Source of the DNA: Streptomyces sp. HUAS CB01
GTDB taxonomy: Bacteria; Actinomycetota; Actinomycetes; Streptomycetales; Streptomycetaceae
Assembly: GCF_030406905.1 (NCBI RefSeq)
Contig: NZ_CP129137.1
Location: 4,050,001-4,114,000, forward strand
Reading direction: 5' to 3'
DNA length: 64,000 nucleotides
In this document: in pieces, positions 6,907-14,866 of the stretch
Layout of the letters: each line of letters starts with the position of its first letter
Numbering within the stretch: position 1 is the stretch's first letter
The notes under the pieces: generated by a model
Told to the model about the DNA's origin: nothing
Seen by the model: only the letters and a program-made list of their open reading frames with translations
Databases searched by the model: none
Translations under genes and position numbers: made by a program

Positions 6907-9765
6907 TCAGCTCGCCTCGCGGCGGGCCAGCGCTCCCCGGGACCGGGTGACCAGGGCCGCCAGCAGGGCCGCGCCGAGCGGCACCGCGACCAGCAGCGCG
7001 GCCAGCGTCTCCCACGGGATGACGATCGTGGACGTCGGCGGGGTCAGGCTCCCGCCCCAGCCGGAGTCGAGGGCCTGCTCGTACCACGTGAGCTCCTGCC
7101 GGTGCTCGGTGAGCCGCAGGCCGATCGCCGGCAGGACTCCGGCGGCCGAGCCGAGGACCACACCCATCGCGGCGATGACTCCGCACTGGAATCCGCTCAG
7201 CGTCCGGCGGACCCGGGGAGGGGCTCCCACGGCCGCCAGCGTCTTGAGGTCGGCCTCCGCGTCGGCCTGCGCGAGCCCGGTGGCGATACCGGCCGCCCCG
7301 ATCGTGATCAGCCCGGCGAAGACCGTCAGAGCCAGCAGAACGATGCTGTTGTCGCTGGTGTAGCCCTCTTCGATGTGCAGATCGATGCTCGCACCCGTCT
7401 TGTCGAGCTCGCCTTCCAGCTTCTGTCGCTGCTCGCTGCCGGGTGTCCCGTCCGTGGAGTAGTACGCGCCGAGCGGGACGGTGGTGAGGCCGGACGTCTT
7501 GGCCGCCGCCGGCGGCAGGATCATGGCCACGCCGTAGGCGTCGACGTCGTCGGCCGCCTGGTGGGCGGGGAAGGACTTGACCACGCCGGGGACCTCCTTG
7601 TCCTGCTCGATCGCCCGGTTCGCGGCCTCCATGTCGGTGATCAGCCGGATGCCGACCGCACCGCTCTTGTCGAGGTTGCGCTTGTCGAAGGAGACGGCCT
7701 TGCCGTCGGCGAGGGCCTTCGCGGCGGCGGGATCGTCGACGGCGAGCACCTTCAGCAGTTTCTCGTCGGCGACGAGCACCCCGCTCTCCGTGTAGACCAT
7801 TCCGGAACTCTCCTTGCACCGCCAGTCCTTGGCGAGTGCCCGACGCTGAGCCTTGGAGAACTTCTCCGCGGGGTCCTCGTCGCCGGAGGTGCCCCACAGC
7901 GGGCACTGGTTCGCCTTGGGCACGACGATCTCGTAGGAGCCGCACTCCTTGCCGCCGCCGTACGGCGTGCAGCCCTTGTTCCCGACGACGATCCGGTCCA
8001 CATCGGCGCGCACATCCACCGGCAGGTACTTCTGCACCATGGTGCGGGCCGCCGGAACGTCCCGTCCGCCGCCTTCGGTGATGACCATCGAGACCGCGCC
8101 GTGCGGCAGCCGCGCTTCGTACGCCGCCTCCGCCTGGGCGTCACTGCTGGAGGCGTACGTGGCCACGGCGACGGTCCCGGCGACCGCGGCGAGCACGGCG
8201 GCCACCGCCGGTGCCGTGCGGCCGCGGTTGCGCACGGCGTCCCGCAGCGCGAGCCGCGGCGACAGCGGCAGCCAGCGACCGGACCGGCCGAAGAGGCCGA
8301 CCAGCGCGGGCGTCATGGCGACCACGCCGAGCTCCGCCAGGGCGCTGCCGCCCGCGACGATGATGAACTGCTCGGTGAGCAGCGAACCGTAGAGGGCGAT
8401 CGCCGCGCCGAGCACCACGGCGACCAGTCCGAGCACGGGCAGCACCCGGTTGCTGCGGCGAATACCGCGGCGCCCGGTGAGCGAGGCCAGAACGGTCTGC
8501 CGAGAGGCGGTCACGGCCGGGACGATCGCGGCCAGCAGGCCGGTGACCACGGCGAGCAGTCCGATGCCGAGCAATTCCAGGGGCCGGATGTCGAAGCTGC
8601 CGAAGCGCGCGCCGATGTAGTCCTCCAGCAGGGGGCGCATCGCGAAGGTCAGCACCAGGCCGAGGACCGTGCCCACGACAGCGGAGGCGAGGCCGATCAC
8701 CAGCCCGCCGGCCAGGACGATGGCCCGGATGTGGCGGCGGTCGCCGCCGTTGGCGCCGACCAGCCCGAGCTGGCGGCGTGAGCGCCGGGCGCCCACCGCG
8801 AAGGCGGGCCCCGCCAGCAGACAGATCTCCAGCATCGCCAGACCGACGACCGTGCCGACCGCGGCGAGCGCGGCGGCCCGGGCGGCGGTGCTCTGCCCGT
8901 AGTCCCTGCTGTCCCAGCCCTTGTGCTTGTACAGCGGCACGTCCGCGTCGGCCGGCGGCGAGAGCTGCACGGCGCGCGACAACACCGAGACGCCCTTGGT
9001 GTTGATCTCCTGGACCATGTTCCACGTGAAACCGCCGGGCACGTTGACCAGGTAGCTCGTGGACTTCCCGGTGCCCGACAGGCCGTCTGCGCTGAGCGCC
9101 TTGTCGAGGGGGTCCAGCAGCGCGCCGGGGAGCGCGTTGACCTGGTCGCTCTTCAGCGAGTCCGGCAGTTCGTAGGAGCCGGTGATCGTGTACTCGCGGT
9201 CCAGCCCGCGCGCCACCAGCTTCGAACCCACGCTCAGCCCGCTGGACTCCAGGAAGTGGGTCGTCGCCGCCACCTCGTCGGGCGTCTTCGGGAAACGTCC
9301 GCTGACCGGAGTCATGATGCCCTCGGCCATCGGATCGGTCGCCCTGAGCTCCCGGATCTCGGCGTTCAGCAGCCCGTGCGCGGTGCGCAGCTTTCCGGAA
9401 CCGGCCGAGTCCTCCAGGGCCTTCGCGCCTGCCGGGAGGGCCTTGCGGACATCCGTGCTGCCCTCGGGCCAAGCCTTGTCCTCGAAGTCCCCGACGGGGT
9501 CGACGCCGTTGCCGTCCGGGGTCTGGTGGATGGGCACCCCACCGGTGTGGGCATCCTTCACCTGGGCGTCGGCGCGGCCGAGTGTCCGCTCCAGGGTCTG
9601 TTCGGTGGAGAGCTCGGCGCTGCGCAGGGTCAGATCGGCGGCGCTCACCCCGAGGATCGGCAGGGCGATCATCGCCAGGACGAGGAAGCTGCGTCCCTTG
9701 GAGCGGACGGCGTCGCGGCGGGCGATACGGATCGCTGCGCGCCAGGAGTGGTACCAGTTCCTCAC
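6907..9765 (-). CDS. FtsX-like ABC transporter permease (MacB/LolC type)
   Basis: A 952-residue inner-membrane permease. It opens with a transmembrane anchor (SFLVLAMIALPILGVSAADL), then a large periplasmic-type extracellular domain (about residues 45-290), a three-helix FtsX bundle (ALAAVGTVVGLAMLEICLLAG onward), further membrane helices near 425-480, a second long extracellular domain (about 540-800), and a final three-helix FtsX block before the end. This duplicated two-FtsX layout is typical of actinobacterial exporters working with a MacB-type ATPase. Its start overlaps the ATPase stop (ATGA, 9762-9765), so the two are translationally coupled. The cargo is unknown: family members move lipoproteins, peptides or antibiotics, or act as mechanotransmitters. 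A near-perfect parS site (9019-9032) lies inside it. Confidence 0.88.
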   Translation of the reverse strand: MRNWYHSWRAAIRIARRDAVRSKGRSFLVLAMIALPILGVSAADLTLRSAELSTEQTLERTLGRADAQVKDAHTGGVPIHQTPDGNGVDPVGDFEDKAWPEGSTDVRKALPAGAKALEDSAGSGKLRTAHGLLNAEIRELRATDPMAEGIMTPVSGRFPKTPDEVAATTHFLESSGLSVGSKLVARGLDREYTITGSYELPDSLKSDQVNALPGALLDPLDKALSADGLSGTGKSTSYLVNVPGGFTWNMVQEINTKGVSVLSRAVQLSPPADADVPLYKHKGWDSRDYGQSTAARAAALAAVGTVVGLAMLEICLLAGPAFAVGARRSRRQLGLVGANGGDRRHIRAIVLAGGLVIGLASAVVGTVLGLVLTFAMRPLLEDYIGARFGSFDIRPLELLGIGLLAVVTGLLAAIVPAVTASRQTVLASLTGRRGIRRSNRVLPVLGLVAVVLGAAIALYGSLLTEQFIIVAGGSALAELGVVAMTPALVGLFGRSGRWLPLSPRLALRDAVRNRGRTAPAVAAVLAAVAGTVAVATYASSSDAQAEAAYEARLPHGAVSMVITEGGGRDVPAARTMVQKYLPVDVRADVDRIVVGNKGCTPYGGGKECGSYEIVVPKANQCPLWGTSGDEDPAEKFSKAQRRALAKDWRCKESSGMVYTESGVLVADEKLLKVLAVDDPAAAKALADGKAVSFDKRNLDKSGAVGIRLITDMEAANRAIEQDKEVPGVVKSFPAHQAADDVDAYGVAMILPPAAAKTSGLTTVPLGAYYSTDGTPGSEQRQKLEGELDKTGASIDLHIEEGYTSDNSIVLLALTVFAGLITIGAAGIATGLAQADAEADLKTLAAVGAPPRVRRTLSGFQCGVIAAMGVVLGSAAGVLPAIGLRLTEHRQELTWYEQALDSGWGGSLTPPTSTIVIPWETLAALLVAVPLGAALLAALVTRSRGALARREAS
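9019..9032 (+). other. parS-like site (one mismatch)
   Basis: GTTCCACGTGAAAC differs from the streptomycete parS consensus at one position. It is intragenic, inside the ABC permease gene, about 5 kb from the perfect site. Single-mismatch copies are known among functional streptomycete parS sites. Confidence 0.65.
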
Positions 9766-10520
9766 CGCTCGGCCGCCTGCCCGCTCAGCAGGGAGTCCGC
9801 GTCGCTGCGGACGGTCTGGTCGACGACCGAGCCGTCGCGCAGGAAGACGACCCGGTCCGCCCAGGCGGCGAAGCGGGGTTCATGGGTGACGAGGATGCCC
9901 GCCGCTCCCGCGTCGCAGCGGGTGCGCAACAGCGCGAGGACGGACTCGCCGGTTTCGGAGTCCAGCGCGCCGGTGGGTTCGTCGGCGAGCACCAGACGGC
10001 GGTCACCGACCAGCGCGCGGGCGATGGCCACTCGCTGCTGCTGTCCGCCGGACATCTCGTCGGGGAACCGGTCGGCGAGATGACCGAGGCCCATCTCGTC
10101 GAGCGCCGCGACGGCCTCGGACCGGGCCTTGCGGGCGGATCGGCCGTCGAGTTCGCGCGGCAGCGCGATGTTCTCCGCGGCGGTCAGCGCCGGTATGAGG
10201 TTGTAGTCCTGGAAGACGTAGCCGATGCTGCGCCGGCGCAGGGCGGCGAGCGTCTTGCGGTCGGCGGTGGTGATGTCGGTGTTCTCGACGATCACCTGGC
10301 CCGACGTGGGTGTGTCGAGACCGCCGGCGATCGTCAGGAGCGTGGACTTCCCGGAGCCGGACGGGCCCATGACGGCGACGAGTTCACCGGGGAACACATC
10401 GAGGTCCACACCGCGCAGCGCGTGCACTTCGGTGGCGCCGCTGCCGTGCACCCGGGTCAGATTCCGTAGTTGCAGGACGGGCTGTTGGGACTGCTGGGGC
10501 TGGTGGGAATGGTCGGACAT
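9762..10520 (-). CDS. ABC transporter ATP-binding protein (MacB/LolD type)
   Basis: Cytoplasmic ATPase that powers the adjoining FtsX-type permease. In 252 residues it has a Gln/His-rich N-terminus, Walker A GPSGSGKST (52-60), Q-loop FQDYNLIP (103-110), signature MSGGQ (156-160), Walker B LVLADEP (176-182) and the H-loop in LVTHEPRFA. The YVFQDYNLIPALTAAENIALP stretch is typical of the MacB/LolD subfamily. Upstream, 212 nt separate it from padR on the same strand. The ribosome-binding site looks like AAGGGG about 9 nt before the ATG. A palindromic GTACGC...GCGCGTAC element at about 10537-10554 could be regulatory. PadR-type proteins next to such exporters usually repress them. Confidence 0.9.
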   Translation of the reverse strand: MSDHSHQPQQSQQPVLQLRNLTRVHGSGATEVHALRGVDLDVFPGELVAVMGPSGSGKSTLLTIAGGLDTPTSGQVIVENTDITTADRKTLAALRRRSIGYVFQDYNLIPALTAAENIALPRELDGRSARKARSEAVAALDEMGLGHLADRFPDEMSGGQQQRVAIARALVGDRRLVLADEPTGALDSETGESVLALLRTRCDAGAAGILVTHEPRFAAWADRVVFLRDGSVVDQTVRSDADSLLSGQAAER

Positions 10521-10732
10521 GAGAGGTCCCCTTTGGCGTACGCCTGGCGCGTACGTGAGCGGATGTGGAAGGCGAGGTGCGTGGGAGGCACCGGGGTGAG
10601 GTGCCGGGAACGTGCCCCTGAGGAGGGCCGGGTGGAGCGGGCGAGCGACGCCGGGCGTACGGCGGGGCTTTCACCGGGGACGGCGGTGGATCGATGCCGT
10701 CCCCTGCCACCGGCCCCGACGGGGGGCCGGGC

Positions 10733-11350
10733 TCAGCCGGGCCTCCTCCGGTGACCGTGGACGGGCGCCGCAGCCCGGGCGGATGGGGGTGCGGGCTCCG
10801 GGCGCTGTTCCGCCGTCGCCGCGGAGAGCCGGATGAGCCGGGCCTCGCAGTGGTCGAGCCAGCGGGCTTCCGCCTCGGTCTGGAAGATGAGCTGCTCCAG
10901 CACGAGCAACCAGGCGATCTCGTCCCGGTCGGCGGGCGCCGGGTCCAGTGCCTGGGCCTTGAGCCGGGTGTAGTCCTGCATCGCCTTCACGGTGTGGCGG
11001 CGCTGGGACTGGATGACATCGCGGATGTCGACGGCCGGCGCGCCGACCGCCATGGCGAGCTTGATGGCCAGTTCGTCGCGCGCGGGGCTGGTCCGGTCGA
11101 CGGGCCGGCCGAACCAGGCCCTCAGCTCGTCCCGTCCGGTGTCGGTGATGGCGTAGAGCGTGTGTCCGGCCTCGTCCTCGCCGTCCTGGACGACCATGCC
11201 GTCGCGTTCCAGCCGGTTCAGGGTCGTGTAGACCTGGCCCACGTTGAGCGGCCAGGTCGCCCCCGTACGGGACTCGAACTCCGTGCGGAGCTGGGAGCCG
11301 TAGCGGGGACCGTGTTCGAGAAGGGCGAGGAGCCCGTGCCGGATCGACAT
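10733..11350 (-). CDS. PadR family transcriptional regulator
   Basis: A 205-residue DNA-binding repressor. The N-terminal winged helix (residues 1-80) has the PadR core HGLLALLEHGPRYGSQL and the wing VGQVYTTLNRLERDGMV. A C-terminal helical dimerisation segment follows (VIQSQRRHTVKAMQDYTR), and the last ~25 residues are Pro/Ala-rich. The start is the ATG of MSIRHG. Two tandem inverted repeats ATAC-N3-GTAT cover the start codon and promoter, so the gene very probably represses itself and, by position, the ABC exporter downstream on the same strand. PadR repressors commonly respond to small aromatic or antibiotic ligands. The ligand here is unknown. Confidence 0.88.
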   Translation of the reverse strand: MSIRHGLLALLEHGPRYGSQLRTEFESRTGATWPLNVGQVYTTLNRLERDGMVVQDGEDEAGHTLYAITDTGRDELRAWFGRPVDRTSPARDELAIKLAMAVGAPAVDIRDVIQSQRRHTVKAMQDYTRLKAQALDPAPADRDEIAWLLVLEQLIFQTEAEARWLDHCEARLIRLSAATAEQRPEPAPPSARAAAPVHGHRRRPG

Positions 11351-11372
11351 ACCGAGTATGTATACCGGGTAT
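11349..11372. promoter_or_regulatory. Tandem PadR operators overlapping the padR promoter and start codon
   Basis: Two 11-bp inverted repeats of the form ATAC-N3-GTAT lie at 11349-11359 and 11362-11372, a 13-bp period. A minus-strand TATACA (plus-strand 11359-11364) overlaps them and sits 8 nt from the ATG. This is a compact autoregulated, probably leaderless, promoter. Confidence 0.7.
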
Positions 11373-11676
11373 GTCGCCGGCGACCAACCGCCCTGAGACG
11401 GACGTCGGGCGTAGGCCGTACGGGGGACACGCGGACCCGGGGAGGACGACACCCCCGTACGCACCCGGACGAAACGGTACGACGCGCTCCGCCCTGGGAG
11501 GCACGGGCGCGTCGCGGGGCGGAGGGAGGACGGGCGCGTGGGCCGGACGGAGACGGACGGGCGCCATGGGGGCGGAACCGGGGCGGGTCGAGCGGATCGC
11601 GGAAGCGTCCCCGGCGGGTTGCGGGTTGCGGGTTGCGGGTTGCGGGTGCGGCTGGGCTGCGGCTGCGTGTGCGGGC
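11351..11676. other. Intergenic region between padR and the secreted-protein gene
   Basis: A 326-bp stretch with no convincing gene. It holds the PadR operators at its left edge and a heptanucleotide array at 11614-11648. Open frames here are Arg/Pro-rich and lack ribosome-binding sites. Confidence 0.6.
11614..11648. repeat. Heptanucleotide tandem repeat (GCGGGTT)5
   Basis: Four exact GCGGGTT units followed by a fifth differing in the last base, directly downstream of the secreted-protein gene. Confidence 0.85.
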
Positions 11677-12588
11677 TCAGCCGCGGCGCAGCCGCAGCCC
11701 CATGTATCCGAGTCCCAGTCCCATGAGGGCACAGCCTGCGCCCAGCGTCAGCACCGGGATCTGGCGTTCGAGCGGCTCGGACACGGGCTGCTGGTGGGAC
11801 TCGCCCGCGGCGGCGGGGGAGGCGTCGTCCGCGGGCGTGGACTCCGAGGGGGACGGGGCGTCGGACGCTTCCCTGGACCCGTCCTCGGCCTCCTCGTGCG
11901 GCGCCACGTTCTCGTCGCGCCGGCGCTCGTGGTCGTGGCCGAGACCGTGGTCGTCATGGCCGTCGTGCGGCCGAACGGGTGACGTCGGCACGGTGAGCGA
12001 GGGAGCGGTGGTCCGGCCGGGCCGCAACCGGCCCTCACCGGCCTGCCGCCCGGCCAGCGACGCGGTGGGCGACGGATCGGGGCGTGCGGCGGCGTTCTCG
12101 TCCGGTGGGGTGTGGGGCTTCCCGGCTTGCCCTGGGTGCGCCGGCGGACGATCGCCGTCCGCATCAGGGACCGTTTCCGGTGCCGCGAGGCCGGAGGCCC
12201 GCGCGGCCGACGGCGCGCCGTGCGCCGGGCGGCCGTGCGTCCACCGGCCCGGGCCGCCCTGTCCGTCCCGGCTCCGCCCCCGGGACCGCTCGCGATCCCC
12301 GTTGCGCGCGTCATGGCCGTACCGCCCGCTCTGGCCGCGGACCTCGCCGTCGTACTGCTCGCTCCGGCCGTGCGCCCCGCCGTCGTACCGCCCGTCCTCG
12401 TCGCGATCGAGGGCCCCGTCCCGCCCGTCTCCGCCGTTCTCGCCGCCCGCTCGCCGGCCCTCGCCGTCCCCGCGCGACTCCACGGCGCGGGTCAGGGGGC
12501 CGTCGGCGTAGGCGTACGTCGCCACGGGCAGGGCGAGCACCAGTGCCGCGAGGGTCGTCGCGCAGTGCGTGCGGAGCTTCGGAGTCAC
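11677..12588 (-). CDS. Secreted, membrane-anchored low-complexity protein
   Basis: No family recognised. From the GTG at 12588, preceded by GGGAGGGGG at good spacing, the 303-residue product begins with a signal peptide (TPKLRTHCATTLAALVLALPVATYAYA, in two parts: a basic start and a hydrophobic core). A long hydrophilic, disordered region follows, rich in Gly, Asp, Arg, Pro and Glu with a His-rich patch (HDGHDDHGLGHDHERR). It ends with one hydrophobic helix (VLTLGAGCALMGLGLGYMGL) and a basic LRLRRG tail. This is the layout of an exported protein held by its C-terminus with the middle outside the cell. The His/Asp patch could bind metal, which is inference only. Third-position GC bias supports coding on this strand. 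Confidence 0.65.
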   Translation of the reverse strand: MTPKLRTHCATTLAALVLALPVATYAYADGPLTRAVESRGDGEGRRAGGENGGDGRDGALDRDEDGRYDGGAHGRSEQYDGEVRGQSGRYGHDARNGDRERSRGRSRDGQGGPGRWTHGRPAHGAPSAARASGLAAPETVPDADGDRPPAHPGQAGKPHTPPDENAAARPDPSPTASLAGRQAGEGRLRPGRTTAPSLTVPTSPVRPHDGHDDHGLGHDHERRRDENVAPHEEAEDGSREASDAPSPSESTPADDASPAAAGESHQQPVSEPLERQIPVLTLGAGCALMGLGLGYMGLRLRRG

Positions 12589-12898
12589 GAGGTGACCCCC
12601 TCCCGAGCCGGGGCGCCGAGGTTTCGGACTCAGCGTCACATGGCCGGGAACTTCCGGCATCCCGGGTAAAACCGGACTTCTTGGCGGTGAGCGGATCGGC
12701 ACGAACGCGTGCCGGGCCGCTCACTCCCGGGGCCGCTCACTCCCAGGACCGCTCACTCCCGGGCAGTTCGCTCTCGGGGCAGTTCGCTCTCGGGGCAGAA
12801 GCCCCGCTCGGCGTGCGAGGGGCGCTCCGCGCGGTCCCTGGGCCGTGCCGGACAGGGCCCCGTCCTGCGGGCGGACGGCGCCATGTGTCGGACACGGC
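12589..12898. other. Intergenic region upstream of the secreted-protein gene
   Basis: 310 bp without a convincing gene. It contains the likely promoter of the secreted-protein gene and, at 12717-12795, a tandem array of 16-bp units. Confidence 0.55.
12717..12795. repeat. 16-bp tandem repeat array, five units
   Basis: Three units of the CCGCTCACTCCCGGGG type (starting 12717, 12733, 12749) run into two exact CAGTTCGCTCTCGGGG units (12764, 12780). The period is 15-16 bp and the two unit types share about 11 of 16 positions. Confidence 0.8.
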
Positions 12899-14557
12899 CT
12901 AGTAACCCGGGTTCCCCGTGCCGACCGTCAGCTCGAAGGTCTGGTTGCCCGGCACCACGGCGGTGCCCTCCGTCGGGAACTGGTTGATGACCTGGTCCTC
13001 GGCGAACTGCGGGTCGTCCTTTTCCGTGACCTTGAACTTCCAGCCCGCGGCCTGCAGGCACGACTTGACGGAGATCACGTCCTTGTAGACGAAGCTCGGC
13101 GCCTGGACCTTCGCCGGGTCGTCGCTGTCCTCCGTGGCGTCCGTGCACTCGTCCGTGTCGATCGTGCGATTGCGCTCCGGGGGCTTGTGGCCCGCGACCG
13201 ACGGTGCCGACACCGACGGGTCGGCGCCGCCTCCGCCTCCGCTTCCGCCTTCGTCGTCGCCCTTGTTCAGGGAGAGCGCCGTGATCACTCCACCGACGGC
13301 GAGGAGCGCCACGACGACCGAGCCGACGACCAACGGCATGTTCCGCCTGCCGCTGCCGGACGGTGCGGGGACGCCGGTCGGCTGGGGCGAGAGGTGGTAC
13401 GCGGGGGGCACCGGGGTCTGGGTCTGGTACGCCGGGACCGGGGCCTGCTGCGGGTAGCCGTAGCTCGGGGCGGGGCCCGGCACCGGGGCCGGGGTCGACG
13501 GGCCGTACGGACCGGGCTGGAACGGCTGCTGGACGCTGCCCGGGCCCGGAGCCGGGGTCGACTGGTCCACCGGCGGGAACACCGCGGAGGCCACGCCCGA
13601 GCCGCTGTTCGTCGTCGGAGCGCCCTGCACGATGACCGGCGCGTGCGTCTGGCCGGCGCTCGCGACGCGCAGGCACTCGTCGCGCATGGCGGCGGCGCTC
13701 GGGAAGCGCTCGTTCGGGTTCTTCTTCAGCGCCCGTGCGACCAGGGCGTCCATCGCCGGGGTCACCGAGCGGTTGATGGAGGAGGGGGCGACCGGCTCCT
13801 CCTGGACGTGCGCGTACGCGATCGCCAGCGGCGAGTCGGCGTCGAACGGCAGCCGGCCCGTCAGCAGCTGGAAGAGCATGATGCCGACCGAGTAGAGGTC
13901 GGAGCGGGCGTCGACGCCGCGTCCGAGGGCCTGCTCGGGCGACAGGTACTGCGGGGTGCCGACGACCATGCCGGTCTGGGTCATCGACGTGACGCCCGAC
14001 TGCATGGCCCGGGCGATGCCGAAGTCCATTACCTTGACGACGCCGCGCTTCGTCATCATCACGTTGCCGGGCTTGATGTCCCGGTGGACCAGTCCCATCT
14101 CATGGCTGGTCTCCAGCGCCGCCAGCACGTCGGCGGTCACCTTCAGCGCCTTGTCGGCCGGCATCGCGCCGAACTGCCGGGTGTCCTCCTGGAGGACGGA
14201 CCCGAGCGGCTTGCCCTCCACGTACTCCATGACGATGTACGGCATCACGCCGCCGTCCCCCGCGGCGGAGCCGCTGAACGCCACGGCGTCCTCACCGGTG
14301 TCGAAGACCGACACGATGTTGGTGTGGGACAGCTTGGCGACGGCCTGCGCCTCGCGGCGGAAACGCTCGCGGAAGGACTGTTCCCGGCCGAGTTCGGTGT
14401 GGAGGGTCTTGATGGCGACCTGCCGGTCCAGCGCACTGTCGTACGCCAGGTACACCGACGCCATCCCGCCTTCGCCGAGAAGGTCGCGAAGCTGGTACCG
14501 GCCGCCCGCTACCGAACCGCCCGCGTAGCGGCCGCTGTGTGCGCCGTCCTGGCTCAT
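12899..14557 (-). CDS. Membrane Ser/Thr protein kinase with C-terminal PASTA domain
   Basis: Eukaryotic-like kinase of the PknB group, 552 residues. The kinase domain (about 21-280) has the glycine loop GEGGMASV, catalytic Lys in VAIK (K50), HRDIKPGNVM, and DFGIARAMQ. A Pro/Gln/Tyr-rich cytoplasmic linker follows (about 300-395), then one transmembrane helix (about 404-429, PLVVGSVVVALLAVGGVITAL), an acidic/Gly-rich spacer, and a single extracellular PASTA domain (about 482-551, DVISVKSCLQAAGWKFKV). PASTA domains bind peptidoglycan fragments or lipid II, so the kinase likely senses cell-wall state. One PASTA copy is fewer than the three or four in PknB near dcw clusters. It is divergent from a second kinase at 14867, with 309 bp between them. 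GGGGGAAG precedes the ATG. Confidence 0.92.
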   Translation of the reverse strand: MSQDGAHSGRYAGGSVAGGRYQLRDLLGEGGMASVYLAYDSALDRQVAIKTLHTELGREQSFRERFRREAQAVAKLSHTNIVSVFDTGEDAVAFSGSAAGDGGVMPYIVMEYVEGKPLGSVLQEDTRQFGAMPADKALKVTADVLAALETSHEMGLVHRDIKPGNVMMTKRGVVKVMDFGIARAMQSGVTSMTQTGMVVGTPQYLSPEQALGRGVDARSDLYSVGIMLFQLLTGRLPFDADSPLAIAYAHVQEEPVAPSSINRSVTPAMDALVARALKKNPNERFPSAAAMRDECLRVASAGQTHAPVIVQGAPTTNSGSGVASAVFPPVDQSTPAPGPGSVQQPFQPGPYGPSTPAPVPGPAPSYGYPQQAPVPAYQTQTPVPPAYHLSPQPTGVPAPSGSGRRNMPLVVGSVVVALLAVGGVITALSLNKGDDEGGSGGGGGADPSVSAPSVAGHKPPERNRTIDTDECTDATEDSDDPAKVQAPSFVYKDVISVKSCLQAAGWKFKVTEKDDPQFAEDQVINQFPTEGTAVVPGNQTFELTVGTGNPGY

Positions 14558-14866
14558 GACTGTGCTTCCCCCTAGGCACGCACACCGTCGAGCGGTGGCC
14601 GCGGTGATCCGGATTACGGGGCAAGTCTGCCCGAGGGCAGTAACACGTCAAGCCGGGTGCCCGTTCCGTGACCGTACGCACAAGAAGCGTCTCGCAAGCG
14701 TTACAGGAACCGGACGTGAGTGGTCCGCCGTGGCGGCGGCGGGTTCGCCGACCGGTCCATCCCGGACCGGCGTGTCACCGGAAGCCTGTAGCGTGACGTG
14801 TCGAACCACCGAGAGACGCCGCTCGCGCGCAGCGCGCGGCGCGGCAAGACACGACGGCGAGGACTG
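14558..14866. promoter_or_regulatory. Divergent promoter region between two Ser/Thr kinases
   Basis: 309 bp with no gene. On the minus strand a TTGACG (plus-strand 14646-14651) could be the -35 of the PASTA kinase. On the plus strand TAGCGT (14789-14794) could be a -10 for the other kinase. AAGCGT occurs twice, 5 bp apart, near 14686-14702. These assignments are by eye. Confidence 0.4.

Noticed and set aside
10694-12511. 605-codon plus-strand open frame
   Set aside because: It runs antisense to padR and the secreted-protein gene, has Arg/Pro/Ser low complexity and no ribosome-binding site. It is a GC-bias shadow.
14798-14866. Upstream GTG start for the second Ser/Thr kinase
   Set aside because: Adds 23 Arg-rich residues and lacks a ribosome-binding site. 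The ATG at 14867 has GAGGA at good distance.
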